Counted from the stretch's first letter, positions 1 through 12,770 are shown. The stretch is DNA of 64,000 nucleotides from Datisca glomerata (GCA_003255025.1 QANY01011336.1:2325311-2389310); one strand, 5' to 3'. Made by a program: numbers and translations. The notes: generated from the letters alone by a model not told the origin.

Positions 1-175
1 GCTTCATTGTTTAGGAAGTAAGGAATATTGTAAAACATGTTTGATGATGACATTTTTAATACTTAAAGAGAATATTATGGAAAATCTTTTTTTTAGAAAA
101 TGTCCAAATTATTCACGCATAACATCATAGTTGATTTTTCTTACTCTGATATATGTTATGCTTAATTTATTTTAG

Positions 176-1265
176 GGGAAAGATGGGAGCCTCCCTTCAT
201 CAGTCTTCCAAATTAAAGGAAATAGGGGGAGAACCTCCATACTTAATGGTAAACTCAATTGTACCTCCTATGTTCATTTTACATCTTTTGATGCACACGA
301 CATGACCTTAGCTGGATTTACCTAATAGAGACAGGTCTTCACATGTATATTGTTTAAAAAAATATGACTCTGCAGTCTCCATATGATTTATTTGTAAAGG
401 CTTTACTACTCTAAGCTTATCTAAAGCCATAATTATAAATTCCTTGAATTGTTGGATTCCATTCCATTCATGCCTACAAAATTCAAAATTTTTGAGTTGA
501 ACTACAAATTAAACAGATTGCTGAGTAAATATTTTAATGCAATTATCGTTATACTTTGGTGAAAAACTGCTTATGTACTCATGCAGCCCTTCTTAGGATA
601 TGGCAGATCCATTTCATCTATGCATCTAGGAAGGTAACTTGTTTTTATTGAACTTTTCTCTACCTATTACATTACTAGCCACATGCTGACTAGTTTGAAA
701 TCGGGCTCGTTGGTGTTTCTCATTCATTTTAATTCCAAATTGTAGGCGTGCTATAGTTTCTTCTAAGACAATATATTCAAAGAAAGTCTACACAATACGT
801 CATGACATAGAGGCCTTACTCAGCAGCTCATGTTCAAGACTAAATTAGAAGGTAAGTAATGTCTAAGTACGTTAGTGACCTAAGACATTGATTTCTTCTT
901 TTTTAAATTCATTTGATGGATTTACTAGCCAACAAGTATGTTATTAAAAAAGTTATACATTACTTACAATTTTAACTTCAGACTAATGGTGGCATTAGAG
1001 ACCACTCATAAGATGAAATGAGGGACTCACCACATCAGATTTTCACAAAAGTAAGCTCTATTTGCGTTATTTTTCTTCTTTCTTCTTTTCTTTTGTTTAT
1101 TTATTTTTGTTTTTTAATTCACTTGTGTACAACATAAGAACTGAAGTTTTAGAAGTGGTTTTCCCTTCCACTTTTCAGGTCGGAATTTTTCAGCCTAAAA
1201 TGAAAGTTCCCGATAGTTATGAAGTTCAATGTAAATTGAAAAACATATATTTTCCATATGTTCAG
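176..1265 (+). pseudogene. Possible decayed multi-exon gene remnant (unidentified)
   Basis: I do not recognise the product. Several short stretches look like exons with AG/GT borders: 176-248, 587-633 and 1179-1265. The first two join in frame across their putative intron. The last, 29 codons starting VGIFQPKMKVP, is open and has a clean CAG acceptor and a GT donor. A stretch between 746 and about 840 also reads as protein-like, but only after a frame change, and ends in a stop. That suggests a degenerated gene and not an active one. It could also be the 3' part of a real gene extending left of the window. No domain was recognised. Confidence 0.35.
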
Positions 1266-1499
1266 GTTTGTGAGATATCGACTGGTTAAAATTTAGATTA
1301 TATTTGAATAACCACCATTCAATTTTAGTTTTGGTTATGCTTCATTAGCTTATCTATGAAATTAGGTGATAAATGAGAAAACCAAATATAATTTGTGAAG
1401 ATGAATTTAGAATCCGAATTAATCATCCCTCAGAAGGTAGAAGGATGATTTTTTTTTTCAATGGGAAGGTAAGTTTTTGCCTTTCCATGACAGCTTTTT

Positions 1500-1743
1500 T
1501 TAAAATGACCCTATAATGACGGGGATTCCCCATCATTATAGGTGTTTTTGCGGCACCTCTAATGACGGGCAATCCTCGTCATTAAAGGTGTTTTTACGGA
1601 AAGTTTAATGATGATGATTCCCCATCATCAAAAGTTTTTTTGCGGCACCTTTTGATGATGGTTTTTAGTAAAATGAGTTTAGATGACAGCCCGATAGATG
1701 ATGAATTTTCACCGTCATCTAAGCCCCATTTTGTAGTAATGTG
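1500..1743. repeat. Hairpin ladder, CACTA-like transposon terminus
   Basis: Four successive imperfect palindromes occur at about 1511-1541, 1555-1589, 1604-1633 and 1679-1722. They are built on related motifs (TAATGACGGGG, TTTGATGATGG, TTAGATGAC). The block ends at 1728-1743 with TTTTGTAGTAATGTGG, close to the inverted CACTACAAAA-type end of plant CACTA (En/Spm) elements, whose subterminal regions are rich in such repeats. No matching opposite end was seen, so this is a fragment or a small derivative. Confidence 0.5.
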
Positions 1744-1744
1744 G

Positions 1745-2370
1745 CATAATTAGGGATGGTGAAATCTATCGACTTTATCAAAACCTCTTTACCTGTAGAG
1801 GAAAGAAATCCTTCAGACCAACCAGTGACTCTCTTAATCGTTTTATCAAGAATGTCCTTTAAAATATCTTTCTAGAGAGGAAAAAATATGAGATGATAGC
1901 CAGATATCTACTAAGGGAGTGACTCCTCTTAATTCTATAAAAATCAGCCAACTCCGAACATATATATGATGAAGTAATAGAACTGAAATATAAAGCACTC
2001 TTGTCTAAACATTACCACCATATAAAGCAAGTGTATTCATTACCACCATAAGCTCCCTCCTATTCGCTTTGCAAAAGAAAAGTGTCATCGACAAAGAAAA
2101 GATGAGATATAGACATCCCACCTCTCGTAGCCCAGAAGCCATTAATTCCCTTAGCCATTTCAGCACGAATAAAAGAGAAGATAATACTTCCGCATAAATA
2201 ATAAATAAGTAAGGTGAAAGAGGGTCACATTGTCTGATACCACGTCTAGGCTGAATAATACCTCATGTCTCGTCATTGATAACAACTCTATATGTTACCG
2301 AAGATATGCATGCATTCATTCATTTGCACCATTTGCCAGAGAACCCCATTTTCCTGAGTTCCATGCTTAA
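1745..2370 (-). pseudogene. LINE (L1-like) reverse transcriptase remnant
   Basis: Read on the minus strand, 2200-2255 encodes the motif RGIRQCDPLSPYLF, typical of the non-LTR reverse transcriptase family (RGLRQGDPLSPYLF in plant L1-like elements). After a frameshift, 2040-2160 encodes a stretch ending FVDD (2084-2092), the counterpart of the catalytic F/YADD box. From about 1750 to 1950 scattered blocks resemble the downstream RT region (GWSEGF, GKEVLIKS, IPNYA in changing frames). The open frame is destroyed by stops and frameshifts. The coding similarity stops where the hairpin block at 1743 begins, so the two may have been joined by an insertion. Confidence 0.75.
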
Positions 2371-2611
2371 ATTAAACAAAAAATTATATTTTTACAATTA
2401 ATCATAATAAATATTATAAATATATTTTTGAAAAAGTCATTGATTTAAAGTATAAATATATTTTTTTAATTTAATTAAATTACTTCGTTTATGTGATGAC
2501 ATCTAATGCAAGCTAAATGACAATTTAGCTATTTCAATGAAAATAGAGCATAAACGTTTCAAAAAAAAATCTCAACAGCCACACTTGCTTGTTCCTCTTA
2601 TGAATCCCTTA
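2371..2611. other. AT-rich spacer, nothing recognised
   Basis: This stretch lies between the LINE remnant and the left edge of the Ogre/Tat LTR. I see no open frame, no repeat and no match to the missing end of the LTR. Confidence 0.5.
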
Positions 2612-4544
2612 TACGTGTGGGGAATATATTAGCACCCCACAACACCCATTATGAAAAATGATTATCAAATTTAATCAAATACTATCCAAATTATATTTTA
2701 AAAATAATGTTAAAGAAATTCAATTTTGAATTGCTAATTAGGTATGTCTTGTATCATAAAATAAAACAAAGTAAGCGACATTTAATGGGTGGTGCAAAGA
2801 CCATTGAAAAACAATTCATTTTTTATCTTTATTATTTTTTGAAAATCAAAGCATTACTCGGTATCCCAAAAATAACTTCTCACCTCAGTAGTTCGAGAAG
2901 TTTGGTATCCCAAAAATCACCAAATCCGTCATCAGAATTTTTTTTAGTAAAAATTATATAATAAAATTAACAAAATTTAAGTCTAATTGCTAGGATTTTA
3001 ATCCACACATATGTGAACATTAACTCGAATAATAAGAGAATGAGATAAGAATCAACTTATAAGTAAAATTTCATTTTTTAGATCTTGTTGCTATTTTAGT
3101 CACTTGTTTGAACTAGTTATCATACATGATCATTCATTTGTTATTTGATTAGCAATGAAAGAAGAAATGAAATAATGATAATTTGAGAACTAAGTAGTCC
3201 AAAATAAAAAAAATGGTATATTTATATCCCAAAAATATTATATTTTGAAAATTTTTAGTCATCGTGTTTTTGTGACACTCAGTTTAACTAGTTACTGTCC
3301 GTAATTTCTCTTTTGTTATTTGAATAGCAATGATTGAAGATAAAAAAATAATGATAATTAGTAGGCTACGTAGTCAAAAATTATATATTATAGCGATTAT
3401 GCATTTACATATGTGTATATGTATGTATATATTATATTAATAAAATTATACATTTATATAAGTTAATTTATTTAAATATAAATTATTAGTATTAATTTTT
3501 CAAAAAAGTATAATTATGTTAAAAAAATTGACTGAGGGTGAGCTCTGTTTGCACAACAGAGGGTGTTACCTTTTGTCCACCTTCCCCTTTTAATTTTTTT
3601 ATCTTTTTATTTTTTAATTTATTTTATTTTTCATTTTTTTTATTTTATTTCTCATTTTTATTAATATATATTAGTGTTTTTTACTCTATACACTCTCATC
3701 AAATTTATCGTACATTTCTAACTTTTCATTCACCCCTATTTCTTTATATTTGTTGTTGTTCTTATTTATTATTTATTTATGTATCATTGTCATTTATAGA
3801 TGTTTAACTCTCTATTTTTTGCATTTTTATGTATGAAAAATTATTATAGGAGATTTTTTTACAACAAATGTACACTTTCAACCCATTAAATGGTTGATTC
3901 GCATTGAGTTAATTTACATCTCTCAAAAGCTTTATCCTCATCCTCATTGATTGAGTTAATGATAAACATATTTCATTATTAAATTTGTAAGAAAATCATC
4001 AGCATAAAAATAAAACTCAAGATAAAGTCAAAGATGAAGAAAGCGGAATAAACACTTATATAAGGAAAAATAAACAAAGAGTAATGCACTACATGAGTAG
4101 GGATGAGAGAGGATTAAAAATAATGAACAAGATATATTGTTAGCTAAATATGAAATAAATTTAAATTACCTTAAGAAAAAGAATGAGAGAAGATGAATAG
4201 AAATGTAAACTCGCATTCTCTCTATCTTGAAAAATCTCTCATATTTCTCAAGCACTCTCTCTTGAAAGATATCCTCTCCTCCTCTCTCAAGACCTCTCTT
4301 TCTCCCCCCAAAAAATGACATCTCTTTCTCTCTTCAAAAAATGACCTCCTCCAAGTGAAGGTCTCCCCCTCTCTATTTTAGTCATTTTGCTCATTTTTTA
4401 CCTTTTTTGTAATTGGATCCTTTTTCTCATTTTTAACCTATAAGCTATTTTTCAAATCATATATAGAGTCTTAGATAGTAAATGGGCCAAAAAATAAATT
4501 ATGTATTTTTAACGTATTGAGACGGCCAAAATACGATATCTACA
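2612..4544 (-). repeat. 3' LTR of the Ogre/Tat element (truncated)
   Basis: It matches 16034-18080 along its length, but similarity begins only at about 2612, so roughly 165 bp of the LTR's 3' end, present in the other copy at 15872-16033, are missing. Its right edge at 4544 reads GATATCTACA, so on the element strand the LTR starts TGTAGATATC, with the usual TG. The block 3065-3795 is inverted relative to the other LTR. It contains two related copies of a segment (about 3095-3206 and 3256-3380), possibly promoter repeats. Confidence 0.85.
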
Positions 4545-4562
4545 GTTGGCCTCCTTTGTTCA
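4545..4562 (-). other. Polypurine tract of the Ogre/Tat element
   Basis: Directly next to the 3' LTR start, the minus strand reads CAAAGGAGGCCAAC before TGTAGATATC. A purine-rich run at this place is where plus-strand DNA synthesis of LTR retrotransposons is primed. Confidence 0.6.
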
Positions 4563-4689
4563 CGCTTCAAAACTTAAAAGGTGTACAAAATTGTAGATAA
4601 ATATTTTGATTGGTATGAGAAAAAAATTACATGGATAAAGAAATAGAAACCTTGACTAATTTTGGCTCAATGAAATGACAGAAATGTGA

Positions 4690-5480
4690 AATTGACCTGG
4701 ATAGACATAGACTTCGACCTCAACTCGATTCGGGTTCAATTTAGCCAAAGGTATTTGAAAAGAAATTACCTATATAGGCACAAGCTTCGACCTCAACTCA
4801 ATTTGGGTTTGATTTAACCGAGATATTTGAAATGAAAAAAAAGTAGACACAGGTTTTGACCTCGACTCAATTCAGGTTCGAATTAACCATAGATACTTGA
4901 AAAGAAACGTACTTGGATAGGCACAGGCTTCGATCTCGACTCAATTCGGGTTCGATTTAACTGATATATTTGAAAGGTAAAATGAACCTGGATAGACGCA
5001 GACTTCAACCTCGACTGAGTTGGGGTCCGATTTAACCAGAGATACTTGAAAAGAAATGGACCTAGATAGACACAGATTTTAACCTCGACTCAATTCGGGT
5101 TTAATTTAATCGAGATAAAGAAACATATCTAGATAGACACAAGCTTTGTCCTCGACTCAATTCAGGTTCTTAACCAGAATACTTGAAAAGAAATGGATCT
5201 GGATAGACACAGGCTTCGACTTCTACTCAATTTGGGTTCAAATTTAATCGAGACAAAGAAACAGACCTGGATAGACACGGGCTTCGACCTCAACTCAATT
5301 TGGGCTTGATTTAACCGAAGATAAAAAATGGACTTGGATAGACACATGCTTCGACCTCAACTCAATTCAGGTTTGATTTATCAGAGATATTTGAAAGAAA
5401 ATGAACTTGGATAGACATAGGCTTCGACCTCGACTCAATTTGGGTTCAATTTAACCGAGATATTTGAAAGAAAATAGAGA
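4690..5480. repeat. Tandem array, about 11 units of ~70 bp
   Basis: A unit containing GATAGACACAGGCTTCGACC, then CTCGACTCAATT and GGGTTCGATTTAACC, recurs about every 65-77 bp, near 4701, 4773, 4850, 4915, 4990, 5064, 5130, 5200, 5269, 5339 and 5410. Units differ by substitutions and small indels. The array lies between the integrase end and the polypurine tract, which is the hypervariable 3' untranslated region known to hold tandem repeats in Tat/Ogre elements. Confidence 0.9.
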
Positions 5481-5719
5481 GAATAAAAGAAACTAATGAT
5501 ATTTTTATTTTCCTTCGAATTAAGCGGAATAAGGAATAATACAAATAACAAAAAGACGAAGTATATATGTTTGTCAACTAAAAAGAGGCTATTTATTGAT
5601 GATGAACGATGTTTACAAACAAAGATTTGGAAAAATTATGGAATAAGAATCTCTCCAGTATTATAGACAATTATTTGAAAAAAAAATTTTGCCCAACTTC
5701 GCCTTTCCCATACTTAGAG

Positions 5720-6846
5720 TGGTCAAACAAAGTATCTTTTATTGCATCAGAATTAATTGTGTGCGATAAATCGTCTTCATCCATGTTTGTTAGCATGATA
5801 ACTCCTCTAGAGAAGGCCTTCTTGACAATGAAAGGTCATTCGTAATTTGGGGTCCACTTTCCATAGGGACGTAACTTTTGGTCATATGTGTGCATCATTT
5901 TTCTTTGATATAATTGTCCTCTACATAATGCAGTCAATCTTTTTTTGTCAATGAAATTCAATTGCTCATATCGTGTTTGTACTCACTCCGCTTCTTCTAA
6001 TTTCACCTCCATTAAGAATTTGAGGGAGGGAATTTCCACCCTGATTGGAAGGACTGCTTCCATGCCATATACCAAAGATAACAGCGTTGCCCCAGTTGAT
6101 GTTCAGACTGATGTGCGATGTCCATGTAAAGCAAAAGTGAGCATCTCATGCCAATCTTTATAAACCTCCGTCATTTTCTCTATGATCTTTTTTATGTTCC
6201 TATTAGCTGCTTCCACTGTTCCGTTCATCTTTGGACGACAAAGACATGAATTATGATGCTTAATTTTGAAATGCTCACATAATTCATTCATCATCTTGTT
6301 ATTTAAAATTGTCCCATAATCTATGATGACCCTTTCAGGTAGACCATATCGGTAAATTATTTACTTTTTAATGAACTTAACAACCGCACTTTTCGTTACA
6401 CTAGAATAAGAACTTGCCTCCACCCATTTGGTAAAATAATCTATAGATACCAAAATAAAACGATACTCGTTAGAGGCTTTTGGTGTGATGGGACCAATGA
6501 TGTCCATGCTCCACATAGAGAACGACCAAGGCGCGACCATGACATGTAAAGGGGATGCGGGTACGTGAATTTTATCAGCATAAATTTGACATTTATGACA
6601 TTTCTTGGCATACTTGATGCAGTCAGATTCTAGAGTCAACCAATAATACCATGCTATCAAGATTTGTTTGGCCATCATGTGTCCGTTAGCAAAAACACCA
6701 CAAATTCCTTCGTGAACTTTCTCTATGATTTGATTTGCTTCTCTTGCATTAACACATCTTAAAAGCACCATATCATGATTTCTTTTGTATAGTATTTCAC
6801 CATTCAAAAAGAAACCCATGTACAATATTCTAATAGTGCGTATCAT
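5720..6846 (-). pseudogene. Integrase of the Ogre/Tat element (broken)
   Basis: The minus strand encodes a Gypsy integrase that would insert the element's cDNA into host DNA. An HHCC zinc-binding region is visible (HEGICG...H, then CHKC), followed by the catalytic core with the first Asp in MDIIGPI and the phrase DYFTKWVEA. The second Asp lies in VDYGT near 6320, after a break in the frame. The Glu-containing motif NGTVEAANRNIKK (about 6170-6230) matches the Tat/Athila form. The C-terminal part (phrases YGKWTPNYE and NSDAIKRYFV, near 5720-5990) is readable only with frame changes. The 161-codon segment at 6361-6846 is the longest intact piece. Confidence 0.85.
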
Positions 6847-6849
6847 TCT

Positions 6850-7265
6850 TGGAAGCTTTGGATGAATGTTCCCCGTTCTTTATATACTGCTTGATGTCGT
6901 AATACCATGGTCTTGTTATAAGGTACCAGCTTGGAGTTTCTAGCTTCCCATTCCCCGTTTAGCTATCGTATCACCAATAACGAATCTCCATACACCCGAA
7001 GCTTCCTTATCTTCATATTATAAGATGCTTGAATTCTCATTGAATGTGCCTCATATTCTGCTACATTGTTTTTACAGTCAAAGTATAGTTTTTCCGTGAA
7101 TGAGAAAAACTTTTCCTTAGGAGATATGAGCATGGTCCCAAATCCATGTCCTACATCATTAAATGCACAATCAAATAACATTGTCGAAAATTCCAGATCC
7201 ATAGATTCTCCTTCAGTTTTTAATATGACTGATACGTTCTCATCAGAAAAATCAAACTCCATAAG
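6850..7265 (-). pseudogene. RNase H domain of the Ogre/Tat pol
   Basis: The minus-strand piece 6963-7262 shows the RNase H pattern FDCAFND...GFGTMLISP, then NNVAEYEA with the catalytic Glu, and the phrase VYGDSLLVI with the third acidic residue. It would degrade the RNA strand of the RNA/DNA hybrid. It lies between RT and integrase. The plus-strand open frame over the same bases is a shadow. A stop separates it from the integrase piece. Confidence 0.8.
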
Positions 7266-7299
7266 CTCATAATCTTACACTGGTTGATCTGCCAGATAA

Positions 7300-8560
7300 T
7301 CAGCAAGTACACTTCATTTTATTGACTTTCTAGTGACATAAACAATACCATATTCCATGAGTAACATTTGTCATTTAGCAATTCACCCAGAAAATGATGG
7401 CTTTTCAAAGATATACTTGATTAGGTCCATCTTTGAAAGTTAACCAAATGGTGTGGTGTAACATGTACTGTCTAAGTCGATGAGCAATCCGGGCTAATGC
7501 ATAACATATTTTCTCCAACAGCGAATAATTAGCCTTATAGTTTGTGAACCTTTTGCTTAAATAGTATATTGCTTGTTTTTTCCTTCCCAGGGCATCGTGC
7601 TAACCGAGTACGGAACCCATGGATTTTTCTGTTACTGTAAGATACAAAATGAGTGGACGCCCTAGAGTTGAAGGAACGAGTATAGGCGGATTTTACAAGT
7701 ATTGCTTGATCTTCTCAAAAGTATTTTGGCAATCATCATTACATCCTTCTGTATCACTTTTGCGGAGAAGTTTAAAGACAGGGTCACAAGTCACAAGTCA
7801 CAGTTAGATGTGGATGAACATGGCTATGTAGTTTAATCTCCCCAAGAAACCTCTAATTTACTTTTGAGTTTGAGGTGGTGGCATATCAATGATGGCTCGA
7901 ACCACATCAAGGTCAACATTTATTCCTTCCTTGCTAATGACAAAGCCAGGTAGTTTCCCAAAAGATGCTGTGAATATATACTTTGTCGGGTTAAACTTTA
8001 ACTGGAACTTTCTTAATCGTTCAAATAGTTTCCGCAGATTGACATGTGATCCTCCCCTTGACGAGATTTGGTGATTATATCATCAACGTACACTTCGATT
8101 TCTTTATGCATCATATCATGAAATAGTGTTACCATTGCCCATTGATAAGTCGTCCCTGCATTCTTTACACTAAATGATATAACTTTATAACAAAATGTAC
8201 CCCATAAAGTTATACTAATGATATTTTCATGATCTTCAGAAGCTATTTTGATTTGGTTATACCCCAAAAAACCATCCATGTAAAAGAATGTTGAATGTCC
8301 TACAGTGTTATCTACTAGGACACCTATATGGGGTAATGAAAAATTATCCTTGGGGCTTGCCCAATTTAAGTCTCTATAATCGACGCATATCCTTACTTTC
8401 TTATTTTTCTTCAGCGCTGGGACTATGTTAACAACCCATTCAGGGTATTTTGCTACTTTTAGAAAACTCAGATCTACTTACTTTTTAACTTCTTCTTAAT
8501 CTGTACCAGCATGTCTGGTTTCTTTTTCTGTAACTTTTGTCGCACTGGTTTACTTTCAGA
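7300..8560 (-). pseudogene. Reverse transcriptase of the Ogre/Tat pol (broken)
   Basis: The minus strand at 8013-8279 encodes the RT palm: MDGFLGYNQIKIA with the first catalytic Asp, and the YVDD box (about 8080-8095) with the catalytic Asp pair intact. Upstream (about 8290-8540) further blocks are readable in mixed frames (SLPHIGVLVD). Downstream to about 7300 lies the connection region, broken by stops. The sequence family matches Tat/Athila Gypsy polymerases. Confidence 0.8.
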
Positions 8561-9924
8561 TATAAGCGGCAAAGGATGGATCACTATATCAGTGTTTAGA
8601 TTAGGCATATCTTGGTAAGATCATGCAAAGACGTCTATATACTCTTTGAGTAAGTCAATTAATTATCGGTGGATTTCGCTTGTCATAGAAGTGCCGATTT
8701 GAACTTTTTTTTCTCTCCATCCAATACCAAATTTATCACCTCTATTAAATCTTGATAAGGTTGAATTATTTTATCATCCTCTTCTACCAAAATTATCTTC
8801 GTCACTCTCATCTAACACTACGCTAAGAATGAGATTGTCGAAGTTATTACTTATGCTATTGTTTTCAAAATCACCATTCTCAAATAAACAATTCATGAGT
8901 ACGAATAACATTTCATAACTGAAAAAAAGTAGACATAAAGAGGAAGGAAAAAAAGGACCGTAATTGTATTTATCATTAAAAAAAGGAAACGAAATAATTT
9001 TTTAGACTTTCAAAGAGATGACATGAAACATACGAAAATGTAGGCCCATAACAATGAAATTCCTAAGACAAAGGGCAGATTTATTATAAATTTGGCATTA
9101 CACATTACACTTGAAAATCCCCAAAAAGCACTGGCAGCTCGGTGACATCCCAATTGTTAAGCTCGTGATATGAATCACATCGAGACACCAAGTGTTCTGT
9201 GCTTGCACTTGATGATTTTCCAATATTGCATATATTGAAAGTCAGGCGATATCATCTTCAAGGTCGTACTGCTCTACTGTAATCGGTTCTTCGAAAGAAA
9301 TTCCCCACTTTTGAAGGATTCAGAAATATGAGGTATGATTGCCATTTCCTCCATATCGAATTCCCTATTTTCGAGCCTAGCAATCCTCTTTCCTTTCTAT
9401 TGAATTTTCACTCTCCCTCTATCAACCTTGGTCAGTCTATATCCAAGCCCAAACCTTTGCTCATTCTTGTCCCAAGCGATTAACTTATTTATGCCTTGAT
9501 GCTCACTCATGAGTCCTTTGCCTGGCTTGTATCCCCCTTTTATCATCAACTTTGCCACCATCTAAGATGCTTTTGTTAGACTTGGCGTTAAAATGAGTTT
9601 CCCACTAGCAACAAATGTGGTGCTCACAATCTTAAATGATCTAAATGAACATTCTAATGCTTTTTATGTCGCCTCAACATATGGCATGATGGCCGTCTTG
9701 GATACCAGTAAATCTTTTTCTCCATATATACAAATGAGTTTATGATCAATTATAAATTTCAACTTCTAATGTAAGGAAGACGGTGCTGCTCAGCAGAGTG
9801 AATCCATGGTCGACCTAAATGAAAACTGTATGTTGGAGTTCTGTCCATCACTTGGAAAATAAAATTAAATAGGCATGGTCCGATTTAAATTTATATCTCT
9901 ATGTCTCCGATTACTTCTCTATCT
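8561..9924 (-). other. Degenerate pol region between RT and protease
   Basis: This 1.4-kb stretch of the Ogre/Tat element has no long open frame. By position it should hold the end of the protease and the N-terminal RT. Short protein-like segments occur in shifting frames, but none is reliable enough to name. Confidence 0.45.
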
Positions 9925-10209
9925 CTATATCATGCTTGACCGCATCTGTGTCGCATCCACAAGGAGCTTTGCTAGTGTGGCTCTTAGCATTACATTTAGA
10001 GACGAGCCGTTATCAATCAATACTTTTGCAACAACATAATCCTTACATTTCACAGATATATGTAGAGCTCTAATGTGTCCAGTACCATCGGCATGGATTT
10101 CATCATCTGTGAAAGTGATAAAATTTGGTGTGGTAATATATTTCACAATTCCACTCAACTTCTCCACCGTAATGTCATGACAAATGTATGTTTGATTCAA
10201 AACCTTCAA
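9925..10209 (-). pseudogene. Aspartic protease region of the Ogre/Tat polyprotein
   Basis: A 94-codon minus-strand segment contains AKVLIDNGSSLNVM, the retropepsin-like active-site motif of plant Gypsy elements (D-N/T-G/S-S). The catalytic Asp is present. The protease would cut the gag-pol polyprotein. The piece is in the expected order between gag (right) and RT (left) and is cut off from both by stop codons. Confidence 0.75.
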
Positions 10210-10416
10210 TATTGCTTGGCGATGCGGTTCAGAATTAAGAAAAAATGACAGTAAAGATATGTGCGCAAGTAAGCGGTTAAGTTGTTCTATCAGCTTATAC
10301 TCGCTTTGCTTGATGAGCTTAAAAAATTCACATACTTACTCTTCAGACACTACTCTTTCTTTCTTTGTACCTCTCATTATATCTAGGTCTATCACTTAGC
10401 TGCAATACATCGCTTT

Positions 10417-12770
10417 TTAGAGCTCATGACTGGTGTCACTTTTTTTAGCTTTCCCTTTCCTTTGCCTTTCAAACTCGTCGCTATTATCCATTTTCAAAAC
10501 ATCTGACGTGTAGCATCTGCCGCTCCTCGTCATCCCACATACTCTTGAAATATTAGTTATGGAGAGATCGAGGTCTGACAGATTTAACGCTTGATTTTTG
10601 TCGTTACTACTTCCAATAACCTCATATTTGTACCTACATGGTACTGCTTTTGAATCTTTGTAAGTAAATGCACCCCGTATTTGGATGGTGATGGGCGTCA
10701 GAGCATAAGACATAGTGGTGCGAGTTGACTTTTTCTTATAATGTATTGTGAGAGGTTTTGGTATATAGGATGACATTTTAACATTTACTTCAGACGATTC
10801 TTTAGTTATCATGAGGACTAAAGAGTCATCTTCCTGTTATTCCCTTCCTCCTTTATGACTTATTGTAAGTATCTTTGCATCACACAACCTTTACACTTCC
10901 ATTTTAAAATCATCATATTCCTTAATTGTATGTCTAATCACATTCTTATGAAACAAGCAATCAAAGTCATGCATATACTTCTTAGAAATGCTTTCATCCT
11001 CTGAGCGTGTTGGGTTGATGTACCCCACTTTTTAAAGAAGATGGAAAAGCATTTCCATTAATGTCCTCACATCTGTCACATCTTTCTTTTCATATGAAAA
11101 AGATTACTAAATTGCATTTACGACAGGATTCCTATGATTTGGTTGATGGTTGGAATTGATATCTGGTCCCATTAACCTTTTCGAAATTCAACCATCCAAC
11201 CTTGATCAATGTATGTACTCTACCTTTTAATGCCATGCAATTCTCAGCTGAATGTATCACTGCCTTAGTATGATAATCACAGCGAGCAGTCAGATCATAC
11301 CAACTTGGGTATGGTGGTGGAGAGGTTCATAAGGAATTGGCACCAATTGATTATTTCGTATCAATTATAGTAAGAGTTTCGTATATGACACGGGAATCGG
11401 ATCATATTGGATAAGCGTTGATTATTTCTATTTTCCTTCAGAGGCTGATCAGTCTGACCAACATTTTGCTGGTGAGTCGGTGATCTGAAACTGGGTCTTG
11501 GGTTGTTTTGAAATGTTGATTGTTGAGAGTGATAATTGTATAGAATTTGTGAGGTATTTACCACATATGATGTCGCAGATTTAGGCCTTCACTGTGCTTT
11601 GGAAATCTTGGCCTCGAGCTCATACCTTGTTATGAGTACCCAAAATTGATCATTTGTACATCCCCTTCTTTTGGCTTCAATGACGACCCCCTTTTTTACG
11701 AATGATGTATCTGATACAACTTCTAAAATTCTTCAATTCTTTACCCCATATTCAATCTCTTCGCCAATCATTATAATGTTAGAAAAGTTGTTTGAAGCAT
11801 TTCTAATCATCCAATCATATAATGGAGATTCTCAAGGTGTTAATAAACATTGCAACCATCTCCTTTTCTAACAAGGGAGTCTACCTGAGCAGCTAATTCC
11901 CTCAACCTATGTGCATATTATTTAAAGCTTTCAGTAGGCTTTTTCTCCATCCTTTGTAGATCCAGACAATCAAGATTCATGTCTATGTTATACTTGTATT
12001 GTCTTAAGAAGCATCAGCTAAATCTTTCCACCTCCGAATATGTTGGTTATCCAATTGGATATACCATCGAGATATAACCCCCATCGAGCTATCTTGAAAG
12101 AAATGAATAAAAAACTTATCATTATCTGTACAAACATCCATCTTTCTGCAGTACATAATAGGGTGACTTCTTGGTCATGTACTACCATCATATTTTTCAA
12201 ACTCAAGTAGTTTATATTTGTGTTCAATGGTTATATCTGGGACTAAACATAATTGGATTAGATCAATGGTACCATATACATCTGACTCTTCAATGACGCA
12301 TAATCTCTCCTCTAGAAAGTCTAGCTTATCTTTCAACAGGGGGTCTTTGCTTGGTTTGGTAACATTCCTCTGCAACTTTGGGTCATTAGCATGGGGTATG
12401 ATGATTGGATCATTAGTGAGTTTGCCTTGTGGAGTGAAAGCTTGGTTGTGGCTAGGTGCCATTGTGGATATGTTGTACCCAATTTTTCATGTCTGCATCA
12501 TTTCCTGGACATTTGGAAATGGATAGTGCTGGATATTTACCGATAGTGAAACATTCTGAAACTGGTCAGCCTGATGACATTGATAGGTTAGAGTGAACAC
12601 GAGAGATTAAGGTGGAGTATCGTTTGACAATAGATTTTGTGATGATTGAGCCCCTTGCGGATTTTCAAGACAAGCTTTTACCTTACTGGCGGCGAGAAGT
12701 TCCAGGACTATGGCCATTTGCTCTTTCAGCTCCTTAATTTCTTCTTTCATTCACTCTCATGATTGCTCTC
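10417..12770 (-). pseudogene. gag region of the Ogre/Tat element (broken)
   Basis: Minus-strand fragments carry capsid-like protein sequence. At 12175-12462 the phrases LDFLEERLCVIEE and IDLIQLCLVPDI occur. Continuing left in other frames come HPIMYCRKM, FIHFFQDSSMGVISRWY and the phrase HIRRWKDLADA, which is the conserved Tat/Ogre gag order. At 10417-10812 and 11361-11564 two more pieces belong to the C-terminal part of gag. A coiled-coil-like start (about 12690-12770, KEEIKELKEQMA) precedes the capsid. Several frameshifts and stops break it. Confidence 0.75.

Noticed and set aside
3538..3807. Phe/Ile-rich 89-codon frame that looks membrane-like
   Set aside because: It is T-rich LTR sequence, and the inverted counterpart in the other LTR also lacks conserved coding.
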